A stretch of 64,000 nt of DNA, taken from UTCHB3 sp964531325 (GTDB lineage: Bacteria; Bacteroidota; Ignavibacteria; Ignavibacteriales; Ignavibacteriaceae). The stretch covers positions 1 through 64,000 of the forward strand of contig CAZHCW010000007.1 of assembly GCA_964531325.1 (NCBI GenBank), read 5' to 3'. A program made the position numbers and the translations under genes. Under the pieces are notes generated by a model. The model saw nothing but the letters and a program-made list of their open reading frames with translations. It had not been told where the DNA came from and made no database searches. Positions 46,989-55,800 of this stretch are shown here, in pieces (position 1 is the stretch's first letter; every line of letters starts with the position of its first letter).

Positions 46989-47945
46989 ATGATTAAAAAG
47001 CTTTCTTTAAAACCAAAGTCAGGGCTTCTTACACCACTTCAGTCTGACACAATTTTTGGCCATTTTTGCTGGAGGATGGTGGAGGTAAAAGGTGAGGAAG
47101 TTTTGAGAAAATTCCTCGGATTGTATCAAGAAACGAAACCGGTTTTTACACTGTCTGATGGACTTTTTGAAGTGGATGGTGAGGTGGTTTTCCCGAGACC
47201 TTTAGAACTGCCAACTGACTCAGCCTATAGTTTAGAGAAACTTGAAACAATTAATAATTTCCTCCTCCGCAGAGAAATTCTTGCAAGAAAATTTATATCA
47301 GCAGAGCATTTGCAACTGTTTCTTGACGGCAAAATGGAAGAGTATGAACAACGGTTTTCTCTTGAAAATGAACAGATATCTTCTTCAATTTATGAAGAAC
47401 TCAGATTTCATGTGAGAATTAACAGAGAAAGTTTCAGCGGTGAAGACAAAACATTGTTTCAGATAAAACCTCAGTATTTGGCTGAGGAGACGGGTTTTGC
47501 TCTTCTTGTGAAAGTGATAGATAAGCAGGCTTACCTGGATTATGAAGTTGAAAACATTTTGTTGGGAATATTCGAAACTGGATATGGTAAAAAGAAGAGT
47601 TCGGGTTATGGTGCTTTTTCTGTCCTTGGGTTTTCCGACTATAATCTGTTAAAAGAACCTGAAGAAGGGAGTGGATTTCTTTCATTAGGCAACTATCTGC
47701 CTTCGAGAAGTGATAATTCACAGCCGGGATATTTTGATTTCATGGTAAAATATGGGAAACTTGGAGAAAACCTCAGTTCCGGGAACAATCCTTTCAAAAA
47801 ACCAATAATACTGATGAAACCGGGAAGTTGTTTTAAAACCAACGCTTCAAAACCTTTCTATGGCAGAATAACCACTTCAGGTGAGGTATCAGCAGAGCCC
47901 GAAGTCTATCACTGTGGAATGCCACTCACTCTCAACTACAAATAA
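46989..47945 (+). CDS. csm4: Csm4, RAMP subunit that binds the crRNA 5' tag
   Basis: 318 aa from ATG 46989; a TTG two codons upstream (46983) is an alternative start. SGLLTPLQSDTIFGHFCWRM at the N-terminus and GYGKKKSSGYGAFSVLGF in the middle (the glycine-rich loop) are typical of Csm4. Csm4 caps the 5' tag of the crRNA and holds Cas10. It is the last cas gene: no csm5 follows, and a strong terminator starts 11 bp after the stop. Confidence 0.93.
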   Translation: MIKKLSLKPKSGLLTPLQSDTIFGHFCWRMVEVKGEEVLRKFLGLYQETKPVFTLSDGLFEVDGEVVFPRPLELPTDSAYSLEKLETINNFLLRREILARKFISAEHLQLFLDGKMEEYEQRFSLENEQISSSIYEELRFHVRINRESFSGEDKTLFQIKPQYLAEETGFALLVKVIDKQAYLDYEVENILLGIFETGYGKKKSSGYGAFSVLGFSDYNLLKEPEEGSGFLSLGNYLPSRSDNSQPGYFDFMVKYGKLGENLSSGNNPFKKPIILMKPGSCFKTNASKPFYGRITTSGEVSAEPEVYHCGMPLTLNYK

Positions 47946-47955
47946 CCACTTTTTT

Positions 47956-47999
47956 AACCGGTAACATTTTAATTATTAGAGATGTTACCGGTTATTTTC
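47956..47999 (+). terminator. Rho-independent terminator of the csm operon
   Basis: AACCGGTAACAT (47956-47967) pairs perfectly with ATGTTACCGGTT (47982-47993), followed by ATTTTC. Its right arm overlaps the 3' end of the DUF1801 pseudogene on the other strand. Confidence 0.85.
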
Positions 48000-48185
48000 G
48001 TCTTCATAATTTAACCTGAATTCAACAATCTGTCTCATACGAAACGCTGGCATTCCATAACTTATACATTCGGTTGCGTTTGGTGCCGTTTCTTGAATCA
48101 CTGTTCTGATTTATTGAAGGGTTTCCCTTACTTTATCATCGGCTTCTGAAATGTAGTGATCAATTGATGTGAAGTAAGTTTTCAT
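47985..48185 (-). pseudogene. DUF1801 family gene remnant with an in-frame stop and lost C-terminus
   Basis: Reading the minus strand from ATG 48185 gives MKTYFTSIDHYISEADDKVR then ETLQ, a TAA (48113-48111), and then in the same frame IRTVIQETAPNATECISYGM and PAFRMRQIVEF, ending at a stop at 47985. The ISYGMPAF and APxATE motifs are those of DUF1801 (YdhG-like), whose intact members have about 110-140 aa. Here a nonsense codon interrupts the reading, and the second half of the domain is missing. Its end coincides with the csm terminator. The rest of the 657-bp gap between csm4 and the next gene (48186-48602) has no intact gene; it holds the TTGCGTAA cluster described separately. Confidence 0.7.
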
Positions 48186-48414
48186 TTTCACGGCGGTTCC
48201 GATCGGGTTATTAAATTTTATTGATTGTTAAAATACATCCGAGGTTAAGAAAAATATAATCGATTTATGTTTTTTTCACTTTCCTCTCTCTAACCACCGG
48301 CTGAGGAAAACATCATAGACCTGATAGTCGAAGTCGGATCCCGTGGATATTTAGTATCAAGTTGAATGGACGGTTGTCTCGTAATTGAGTCCAAACTTAA
48401 TAGAACCCGAAGCA

Positions 48415-48445
48415 TTGCGTAAAAAGCGTTGCGTAAATTACGCAA
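48415..48445. promoter_or_regulatory. Three copies of the octamer TTGCGTAA, two forming a palindrome
   Basis: TTGCGTAA occurs at 48415-48422 and 48429-48436, and inverted (TTACGCAA) at 48438-48445. The last two form a perfect 8-bp inverted repeat around one base. It lies about 158 bp upstream of the DprE1-like gene. It looks like an operator for a dimeric DNA-binding protein, but the regulator and regulated gene are unknown. Confidence 0.45.
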
Positions 48446-48602
48446 TTTATGAGCGTTTGTCAAGTGTTATTGGTTTATTTTATGACACAATATTTTTCCT
48501 CGTACCAAACCACGCCTCCCTAATTCTGAAAGTGACTGCTAAAAAATAGTTATATTTGCTATTGTTCAAATTGACTTTCAGAGTTAGGATTTTAACAGAG
48601 AG

Positions 48603-49928
48603 ATGAGTAAACAAAAAATAAGCAACTGGGGTGGCTACCCTGTTGTGGAGTCAGAAGTTATTAAGATGAATGATCCCGGGAAATTCGCGGGATGGAGTGG
48701 GGATATCATTGCCCGGGGGCTTGGCAGATCATACGGTGACAGTTCACTTGCTGAGACAATTGTTGATGTTACGGGGATGGACAGGTTTTTGGCTTTTGAT
48801 CAGGAAACAGGCGTACTCAGTTGTGAAGCCGGGGTTTCATTTGCAACAATTCTTGAGTTTTTTGTCCCTAAGGGGTGGTTCCTTCCTGTTACACCCGGAA
48901 CAAAGTTTATTACGGTTGGGGGTGCAATCGCCTCTGATGTCCACGGCAAAAATCATCATAAAGAGGTCTGTTTTGGCAACTGGGTGAGGGAGATGAAAAT
49001 TCTTCTTGCTTCGGGTGAGACTGTTCTGTGTTCACCAACTGAAAAAAGTGACCTGTTTTATGCCACCATTGGTGGAATGGGGCTTACCGGGATAATACTT
49101 GAAGCTGAATTTACCTTGAAGAAAATCGAGACAGCCTTTATAAAGCAGGAGGCTCTTCCGGCGGAGAATCTTGATACTGTGATGAGATTATTTGATGAAT
49201 CGAAGGAATTTACCTATTCTGTTGCATGGATCGACTGCCTTGCCAAGGGGAAAAACCTTGGTAAATCGATACTTTTCAGGGGAGAACACGCTAATTTAGA
49301 CGATATCAAAAACACACCATTTGCAAACACTCCACTTTTTTATCACAATAAGGGGATGCTTGGTGTCCCGTTTAATTTCCCTTCGGGATCACTAAATTCC
49401 CTCACTATCAAATTGTTTAACGGTTTTTATTACATGATGAACAAGATGAGAGGGAGCGGAATTACTCATCTTGATCCATTCTTTTATCCACTTGATGCAA
49501 TCGCAAACTGGAACAGAATTTATGGGAAAAAGGGATTCCTTCAATACCAGTTTGTTCTTCCATTGGAAACCAGCAGGGATGGAATGAAGGAAGTTTTGCA
49601 GGCGATAGCTGTTGAGGGAAGAGGTTCATTTCTCGCAGTCTTAAAATTGTTTGGCAAACAGGAATCGTTGATTTCTTTTCCGCAAGAGGGTTATACACTT
49701 GCACTTGATTTCCCGATAATGCCCGGATTGTTAAAATTTCTTAAAAAACTCGATGAAATTGTTCTTAAACATGGTGGTAGATTCTATTTTACGAAGGATT
49801 CAAGGCTTGATCCTGAGACCTTTAAAAAGGGATATCCGAGACTTACGGAATTCCTCAAAATTAAGAAAAAATATGATCCTGAAGGAGTTTTTTCGTCACG
49901 GCAATCAAAAAGGCTGGAGCTGACATGA
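48603..49928 (+). CDS. FAD-linked oxidoreductase, DprE1-like
   Basis: 441 aa. The FAD-binding (p-cresol methylhydroxylase-type) domain has ARGLGRSYGDSSL, VTPGTKFITVGGAIASDVHG then KNHH, and GGMGLTGIILEAEF, all as in decaprenylphosphoryl-ribose 2'-oxidase DprE1. The C-terminus KKYDPEGVFSSRQSKRL is typical. In mycobacteria DprE1 and DprE2 together turn polyprenylphosphoryl ribose to arabinose. Here the next gene overlaps by 4 bases and is the DprE2-like reductase, so the pair probably epimerises a polyprenyl-linked or other sugar; the substrate in this organism is inference. Confidence 0.9.
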   Translation: MSKQKISNWGGYPVVESEVIKMNDPGKFAGWSGDIIARGLGRSYGDSSLAETIVDVTGMDRFLAFDQETGVLSCEAGVSFATILEFFVPKGWFLPVTPGTKFITVGGAIASDVHGKNHHKEVCFGNWVREMKILLASGETVLCSPTEKSDLFYATIGGMGLTGIILEAEFTLKKIETAFIKQEALPAENLDTVMRLFDESKEFTYSVAWIDCLAKGKNLGKSILFRGEHANLDDIKNTPFANTPLFYHNKGMLGVPFNFPSGSLNSLTIKLFNGFYYMMNKMRGSGITHLDPFFYPLDAIANWNRIYGKKGFLQYQFVLPLETSRDGMKEVLQAIAVEGRGSFLAVLKLFGKQESLISFPQEGYTLALDFPIMPGLLKFLKKLDEIVLKHGGRFYFTKDSRLDPETFKKGYPRLTEFLKIKKKYDPEGVFSSRQSKRLELT

Positions 49929-50656
49929 AATATTGTTTAATTATCGGAGCCGGGAGTGATGTTTCAAAGGCTCTCGCAAAAGAGTTTGCAAAAGGGGGAT
50001 TTAACCTTCAACTTGCCGGAAGAAATATTGAAGATATAAAGAAAACTGCCGCTGATTTACAAATTCGGTATGGAATAAAAGTGGAAACTTTATATCTGGA
50101 TGTGTTAAAATTCGAAACACATAAAGATTTTTTTGGAAATCTGAATCCAAAACCTGAAGTGGTAGTGGCTGCTGCGGGGCTATTGGGTGACCAAAAGGTT
50201 ACAGAGAAGGATCAATCGGCAACCCTTACAGTGATAAACACAAATTTTACCGGAATTGTAAGTTTGTTAAATGAATTTGCGAACTGGTTTGAGGAGAAGG
50301 GAAGTGGGTCGATAATCGGCATTTCAAGTGTTGCCGGTGACCGTGGCAGGATGAAAAATTACATTTACGGAGCAGCCAAAGCGGGGTTTACCGCATATCT
50401 TTCGGGTCTCAGGCAACGACTCTCAAAAAAGGGAGTGGATGTTTTATCGGTTCAACCCGGATTCATCAACACCAAAATGCTTCAGGGAATTGAAACCCCA
50501 AAACCGCTTACCGCAGAACCGAAGCAGGTAGCAAAACTTATTTACAACGGATATAAATCAAAAAAACATGTAATCTACACTCCGGGTTATTGGCGGATAA
50601 TTATGTCTGTGGTCAAGTTTATTCCCGAAAGGATATTTGTAAAACTTGATTTGTAA
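49925..50656 (+). CDS. Short-chain dehydrogenase, DprE2-like
   Basis: 243 aa. NAD(P) site IIGAGSDVSKALAKEF, VVAAAGLLGD, catalytic Ser in ISSVAGDRGR and the Tyr-Lys pair in YGAAKAGFTAYLSGL match DprE2-type keto-reductases. The start ATG overlaps the stop of the oxidase gene (ATGA), so the two are translationally coupled. It should reduce the keto sugar that the oxidase makes. It is convergent with a T9SS gene 30 bp away, with no terminator seen between them. Confidence 0.88.
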   Translation: MKYCLIIGAGSDVSKALAKEFAKGGFNLQLAGRNIEDIKKTAADLQIRYGIKVETLYLDVLKFETHKDFFGNLNPKPEVVVAAAGLLGDQKVTEKDQSATLTVINTNFTGIVSLLNEFANWFEEKGSGSIIGISSVAGDRGRMKNYIYGAAKAGFTAYLSGLRQRLSKKGVDVLSVQPGFINTKMLQGIETPKPLTAEPKQVAKLIYNGYKSKKHVIYTPGYWRIIMSVVKFIPERIFVKLDL

Positions 50657-50686
50657 TCCGAATAAATAAAAAACTTCTGATAAAAA

Positions 50687-52855
50687 TTACTTCAGGACTA
50701 TTATCTTCCTGTTTGCGGAATACTTTCCTGAAACAAACCGGTAGAAATAGATACCTGAGGGGAGTTCGGCTGACTGAATTTTAATTCTGTGGTCGCCTTT
50801 TGAATAAAAAACATCGTCTATAACAGTTTTAACACTCCTGCCTGTAACATCAAAAATTTCGAGATTGGTTAATCCGGCTTCCGGTAGAGAAAAACTGACA
50901 GTAGTCTCGATACTAAACGGATTTGGGTAAGAGGTTACATTAAAACTTCTTTCATCTTCGCTGAGAGAGTTGGTTACGCTCTCCTCTTCTTCTGTTGTTT
51001 CGACAACATTTATGGCATCTTCAATTCTTCCTTGTCCGGTAATAATATTCCCTTTAAATAATTCGCCGTTGTCTGTTCCTGCGATAAAACTGCCATCGTC
51101 GAAAAGTTGCACAGAAGTAAAATTGTACTTTCCAAAAGTTGTTATATGTTTCCAGGAAGCTGAACCATCCGTGGTAGCCATCAGAGTTCCGTTATTCCCG
51201 GCGACCATCCCTCTATTTTCATCAATAAAATGTGCAAAATTGAATTTGATTTTTGGATTGTAATGTCTGATTACCCAGCTCTTCCCAGCATCAGAGGATT
51301 TGTAGATCCTTCCCCTTGCTGTGGTAACAAAAAAGAGATTGTTATTAACAAAATTGCAATATGAAACAGCGGGAGTAAACATTTTGCGAAATTTAACCCA
51401 GTTTTTCCCACCGTTAATAGTAAAATAGAAAGTTGAACTGTCTGCTATCATCCAACCATTTGAGGGATCAAAAAATTTAACCTGGTTGGGCCGTTTATCC
51501 ACCAACTGGGAATAATTCAGAAGCGCTCCATTAAAACTTGTATAAAAAAATGCGATGGGGACTGGAAATGATGTAAACCCGGGTTTGTAAGCAAATGCAA
51601 AAGCTCTTCCACCAGGAAGGGTTGACATATCACGCATCGCATCGCCTGATCCGCCGAGTCTTGACCAACTAATACCCAAATTACTTGATCGGTAGATAGA
51701 GTGTAATGAAGCAAAATAGAGCAAACCATCACTCGAAAATTCAATTCTTGTCGGGGAATCATTATATTCATACCGCCTTAATTCCCATGTGAATCCACCA
51801 TTTGTTGTCACATAAACTCCCCCGTGTATCCCATATCTGGTAATCAGTGCTCCGGTCATTTTATCGAGGAAATGGATTCTTATGATATTCTCAAATTTTA
51901 GAGATCTCAGTAAAGTGCTCCACGATCTACCGTTGTTGGTTGACCTGAGGATAGAGGCACCCGTTTGAGTAGCGATATATTCGGTTTCAGATTTAGGGTA
52001 AACATTGATAAGGAGCCTTGGTGAATCCTCGGGATTGATCGTTTCAGTTTGGGAGAAAGGATTGTCAACCGGTGTCTTGATTGCAACACCGCTTCTTAGT
52101 ATTAATAACAGTTTGTTGTCAAAAAGAAGATGTGCATCCAAAATATCGACAAAATAGGTGGGATTGTGCATAGTCCATTTTAAACCCCCATCAATTGTTT
52201 TGTATATCCTTCCATTTTTACTTATAAAGAGGAAATTTTGACTTGTGAGGTGTATTATTTTGACAAAATCACTCGTTTCGTAAATACGATTAAAACTAAA
52301 CCAGGATTTGCCATTGTCAGTGGACTTCATTATTAATCCCGCCTCACCGACGGCATAAGCCATACCTCCGCTGAAGAATTTCAGGTCATAAATATTTCGA
52401 CTTGTAACAGTTTGAGCCGACCAGTTGTTTCCCCCATCAGCAGAGGAAACTATTATTCCATTGTCACCGGCAATTACCAGGCTGTCGTCAGAAAATGCCA
52501 CTATTTTAAGAAGTTTGGTATCTGAAGGTATAGGCAGAATGATCTTAACCCAGTTAAGTCCATTATCCGATGAACGAAACAGAGAGGCATCCCTGCCGCA
52601 AACATAAATGTTCAGGTTGGAAGTTGCGTAAATATCCTCTAATTGTGCTTCTATTCCTGTTGGGACTATTTGCCAATTGGATCCGGCATCTCTACTTCGT
52701 GCGAGTAATCCTCCACTTCCACAAGTGATCCAGACATTTTCATCCAGAAACTGTATATCGCGAAGTTCATATACATTTGGGAAAGTGGCAATCTGAGTGA
52801 TTTGAGAAAATGCAATACCGCTGAGTAAAAAGAGAAATATCGTTAACTTTTTCAT
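50687..52855 (-). CDS. T9SS-exported propeller protein (shorter partner, second cassette)
   Basis: 722 aa. Signal peptide (LTIFLFLLSGIAFSQ), YCF48/BNR-like blades (RSRDAGSNWQIVP, KSTDNGKSWFSF, MATTDGSASWKHI), a short acidic linker (ETTEEEESV) and a T9SS sorting domain (SYPNPFS, SGIYFYRFVSGK). It follows the 1378-aa gene by 10 bp. It resembles the 708-aa protein at 26791-28917 along its length, for example the segment KFNFAHFIDENRGMVAGNNG against the other's RFNFVDAIDSNRLIVVGDSG. Confidence 0.88.
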   Translation of the reverse strand: MKKLTIFLFLLSGIAFSQITQIATFPNVYELRDIQFLDENVWITCGSGGLLARSRDAGSNWQIVPTGIEAQLEDIYATSNLNIYVCGRDASLFRSSDNGLNWVKIILPIPSDTKLLKIVAFSDDSLVIAGDNGIIVSSADGGNNWSAQTVTSRNIYDLKFFSGGMAYAVGEAGLIMKSTDNGKSWFSFNRIYETSDFVKIIHLTSQNFLFISKNGRIYKTIDGGLKWTMHNPTYFVDILDAHLLFDNKLLLILRSGVAIKTPVDNPFSQTETINPEDSPRLLINVYPKSETEYIATQTGASILRSTNNGRSWSTLLRSLKFENIIRIHFLDKMTGALITRYGIHGGVYVTTNGGFTWELRRYEYNDSPTRIEFSSDGLLYFASLHSIYRSSNLGISWSRLGGSGDAMRDMSTLPGGRAFAFAYKPGFTSFPVPIAFFYTSFNGALLNYSQLVDKRPNQVKFFDPSNGWMIADSSTFYFTINGGKNWVKFRKMFTPAVSYCNFVNNNLFFVTTARGRIYKSSDAGKSWVIRHYNPKIKFNFAHFIDENRGMVAGNNGTLMATTDGSASWKHITTFGKYNFTSVQLFDDGSFIAGTDNGELFKGNIITGQGRIEDAINVVETTEEEESVTNSLSEDERSFNVTSYPNPFSIETTVSFSLPEAGLTNLEIFDVTGRSVKTVIDDVFYSKGDHRIKIQSAELPSGIYFYRFVSGKYSANRKIIVLK

Positions 52856-52865
52856 TTCATTTACC

Positions 52866-55800
52866 TCACCTTAAAAGTATCATTTTTTTTGTTGAAACGA
52901 ATTTTCCTGCTTCAACTCTGTAGAAATAAACACCACTTGAGAGGTCATTAAATGTAAACCGTTTTTGGTAATAGCCAGCATTCACATAACCACTCTCAAG
53001 TTTCTTTACTACCGCCCCTGTGATGTCGTAGAGTGTAATCTTCAATACTGCCGGTTCGGGCAGATTCAAGGAAATAACCGTCTCGCCATTAAACGGGTTT
53101 GGGAAGTTCTGATTGACTATAAAACCATCGGGATTGGTGGTTGTTTCATTTTTGATGTCAACTGTTGTTCTATCAAAATAACCAATGAACCCGTCGCCTG
53201 CTACTATTCCATAATCGGGGTCTGTAAAGCTGAACCGGTTAATTTTTGTATTGGACAGATTGACACTCTTCCAGGAGTTCCAACCGTTTTCGGTGATGAT
53301 TAAAGTGCCATCATTTAGAGCGAAAATAAACCTTAAAGTATCAATGAAATACATCTCATCCGGTTGGAAAAACGGTGCAGCAGGTTTTGTATAAGTGAAT
53401 TGCCCCAATTGAGGGTAGAACCATAATCCATATTTAATTTTGTGGATAAAAGCTGATTTGTCTTTCAACATAACCGGTTTACATTTGGAGTCAGTGTTGA
53501 AGTATGTATATGCAGTGATTGACTCTCCAAAATTGGTCGAATACCAGGCACTGTTAGAAGTGACGGGAGGTGACGACAAGTCTTCGGAGTAGAGATTTAA
53601 CATTATGGTGCCATCATTCGCCAGTACAATGTTGTTTAAAATCTCGATCGGTTTTGTTGCAGTAAATGAAAACTTCTCCCATGAAAGTCCACTGTTAGAG
53701 CTTCGTAGAAGAGATTTTTTGGTACCACCGGCAATGTATTTTTCGTGGTTAATGAATTCAACACACTTCAAGTCAATGGTGAGAAATCCGAGGGGAAGTT
53801 CGATCCAATTCAATCCTCCATCAGTTGTTTTCAGGATTATTCCTGCATCTCCCACAATCAGGCCGAGATTATCATCCAGAAATTTTACAGCCTGCAGGTG
53901 GTTATCCACGCCGGAATTTACAGTGCTCCAGGAATTTGATCCCGATGGTTTTAACAGGATTACACCATTGTTTCCGACAGCGATTGCCTTTTTGTTTGGG
54001 AACAAATAAACATCATTAAAAGATAAATTTCCGGAAATGTTTTCATACAGGTGCCATCCATCATTTGCGTTTGAGCTTTTGGCTTTTATCAAGACACACA
54101 ATCCTGAATATCCCACTGCTATTGCAGAATTGCCGCCTGAATTACCAACTGCTCTAAAACCGTTTTGAAAGATGAAATTTATTGAAGAACTTGTATTTAG
54201 ATCAGGTTCGATAACAGTAATATTTCCATCAATACCCGCACTAAGCAATCTGCCGTCATCAAGAACAACAATGTTTGAGAGAGGCATTTTTAATTTAAGA
54301 TCGGAAGCCATCCAACCAAGCCCGTTATCACTTGAAGTAAAAACAATTCCTGAAGAAGAGATAACCTGAAAATTTCCGGGTGAGTTAACTTTGCAATAGA
54401 CAAATTTTTCATTAGAATAGATATTGAACACTTGCCAGTTTGTGCCATAATCAGAGGAAGTGGCTATCAATCCATTATCACCACAAAAAATTGCATCACC
54501 TGTTCCGTTGTGGAAAGAATAATTAACCTTGTTTGGAAATGGATTTGAGAAATGCAGGTTAAAAGACTGTCCCCCATCTTGTGATAAATAGACTTTTCCT
54601 GCATCATCAACCACTTGGATGTTTGTGGCATCAAAATATAAAACTGTTTTCAGAGAACTTCCGGTTGACGCCACTTTCAGGAGTTGCCATGAAACTCCAT
54701 GATCAGTGCTCCTTAAATATTGACCATTTTCAGAAAGAATCAATCCCAGGTTTCCGGGACTAAAAAAGATATTGTTTAGTGGGATGTTAAACCCGGTTAT
54801 AACAGAATCCCACAAATTGCCGCTATCTGATGAAAAATAGAGTTTACCGTTGTTTGTTCCGCTCCAAATAACACTTTGGGGGTCTTTAAAAATAGAGTGC
54901 AACTGATCATTCGTAAATTTCCTTGGTGAGATATCAAACGCCGATTGGTTTATTGAAAAACTGAAAGGTTCTGAGAAATCACCCCAACCGACGGAATTTT
55001 TTGCTCGAATTTTTACAAACACTTTGGTATTTGTCGGATATCCTGATAATATGTAGCCTGTGGAAATGAGCCCGGAGTCGTTAACCACAATGTTTGAAGT
55101 GTCGTTGTATTCAACAACCAAATGGTATTTTTCTATCGCGGAGAGAGAGTAAGGTTCCTCCCATTTAATATTGCATGAACTTGTCCCCACAGCCACATTT
55201 GGAGCCGGGGAAGTTATCTTAACTACACCGGGGACAGGTGAATAGTTTTGGAATGAAATCTCTGTATAACCATTTGTTGAGTTAACGAGCAATATCCTGG
55301 ATTTCCCCATCAGAGCAAATTCAAAATTCAAAAGAGTATTAGGTATCTTAAAGAATTCAAACTTTCCATTCAGATTTAGAACCATGTTGCCTTCGGGACC
55401 GGCAGCAGCAAATCCATTTAGATTATTCATTTCAATTTTGGTGAGCGGGAAGTCAGTTTTAAAACCTCCGGTCATCTCTCTGCCGGCAACCCAATCGTAA
55501 GCGGAAATATATTGAGGATATATTTTTGAGAAAGAGACATCTGCATGGTAACTAAGATTAATCTGCCCCCAATACTCTCTAAAATGCCTCGCCTGGTAAT
55601 TTGGCATTACGGTATAAACCTTTGGGGAGACAGCTTCCCTGAACTTGGCGATTCTGATATCACCGAGCGGTTCGATTGCCCAGCTATTGCCAAAATCAGT
55701 TGAACGATAAATGTTGGTCGCTGTAGCTGCAAAAAGAATGGCTGGATTTAGATAAGAAACTCCAATAAGGTCATCTGAAGTGAACCTGGGCTTTGTTTGC

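Noticed and set aside
48276..48341. Minus-strand fragment reading GSDFDYQVYDVFLSRWLERG-K, like the end of an AAA-type ATPase
   Set aside because: Only 22 codons before upstream stops; similarity is from memory and too short to call a pseudogene.
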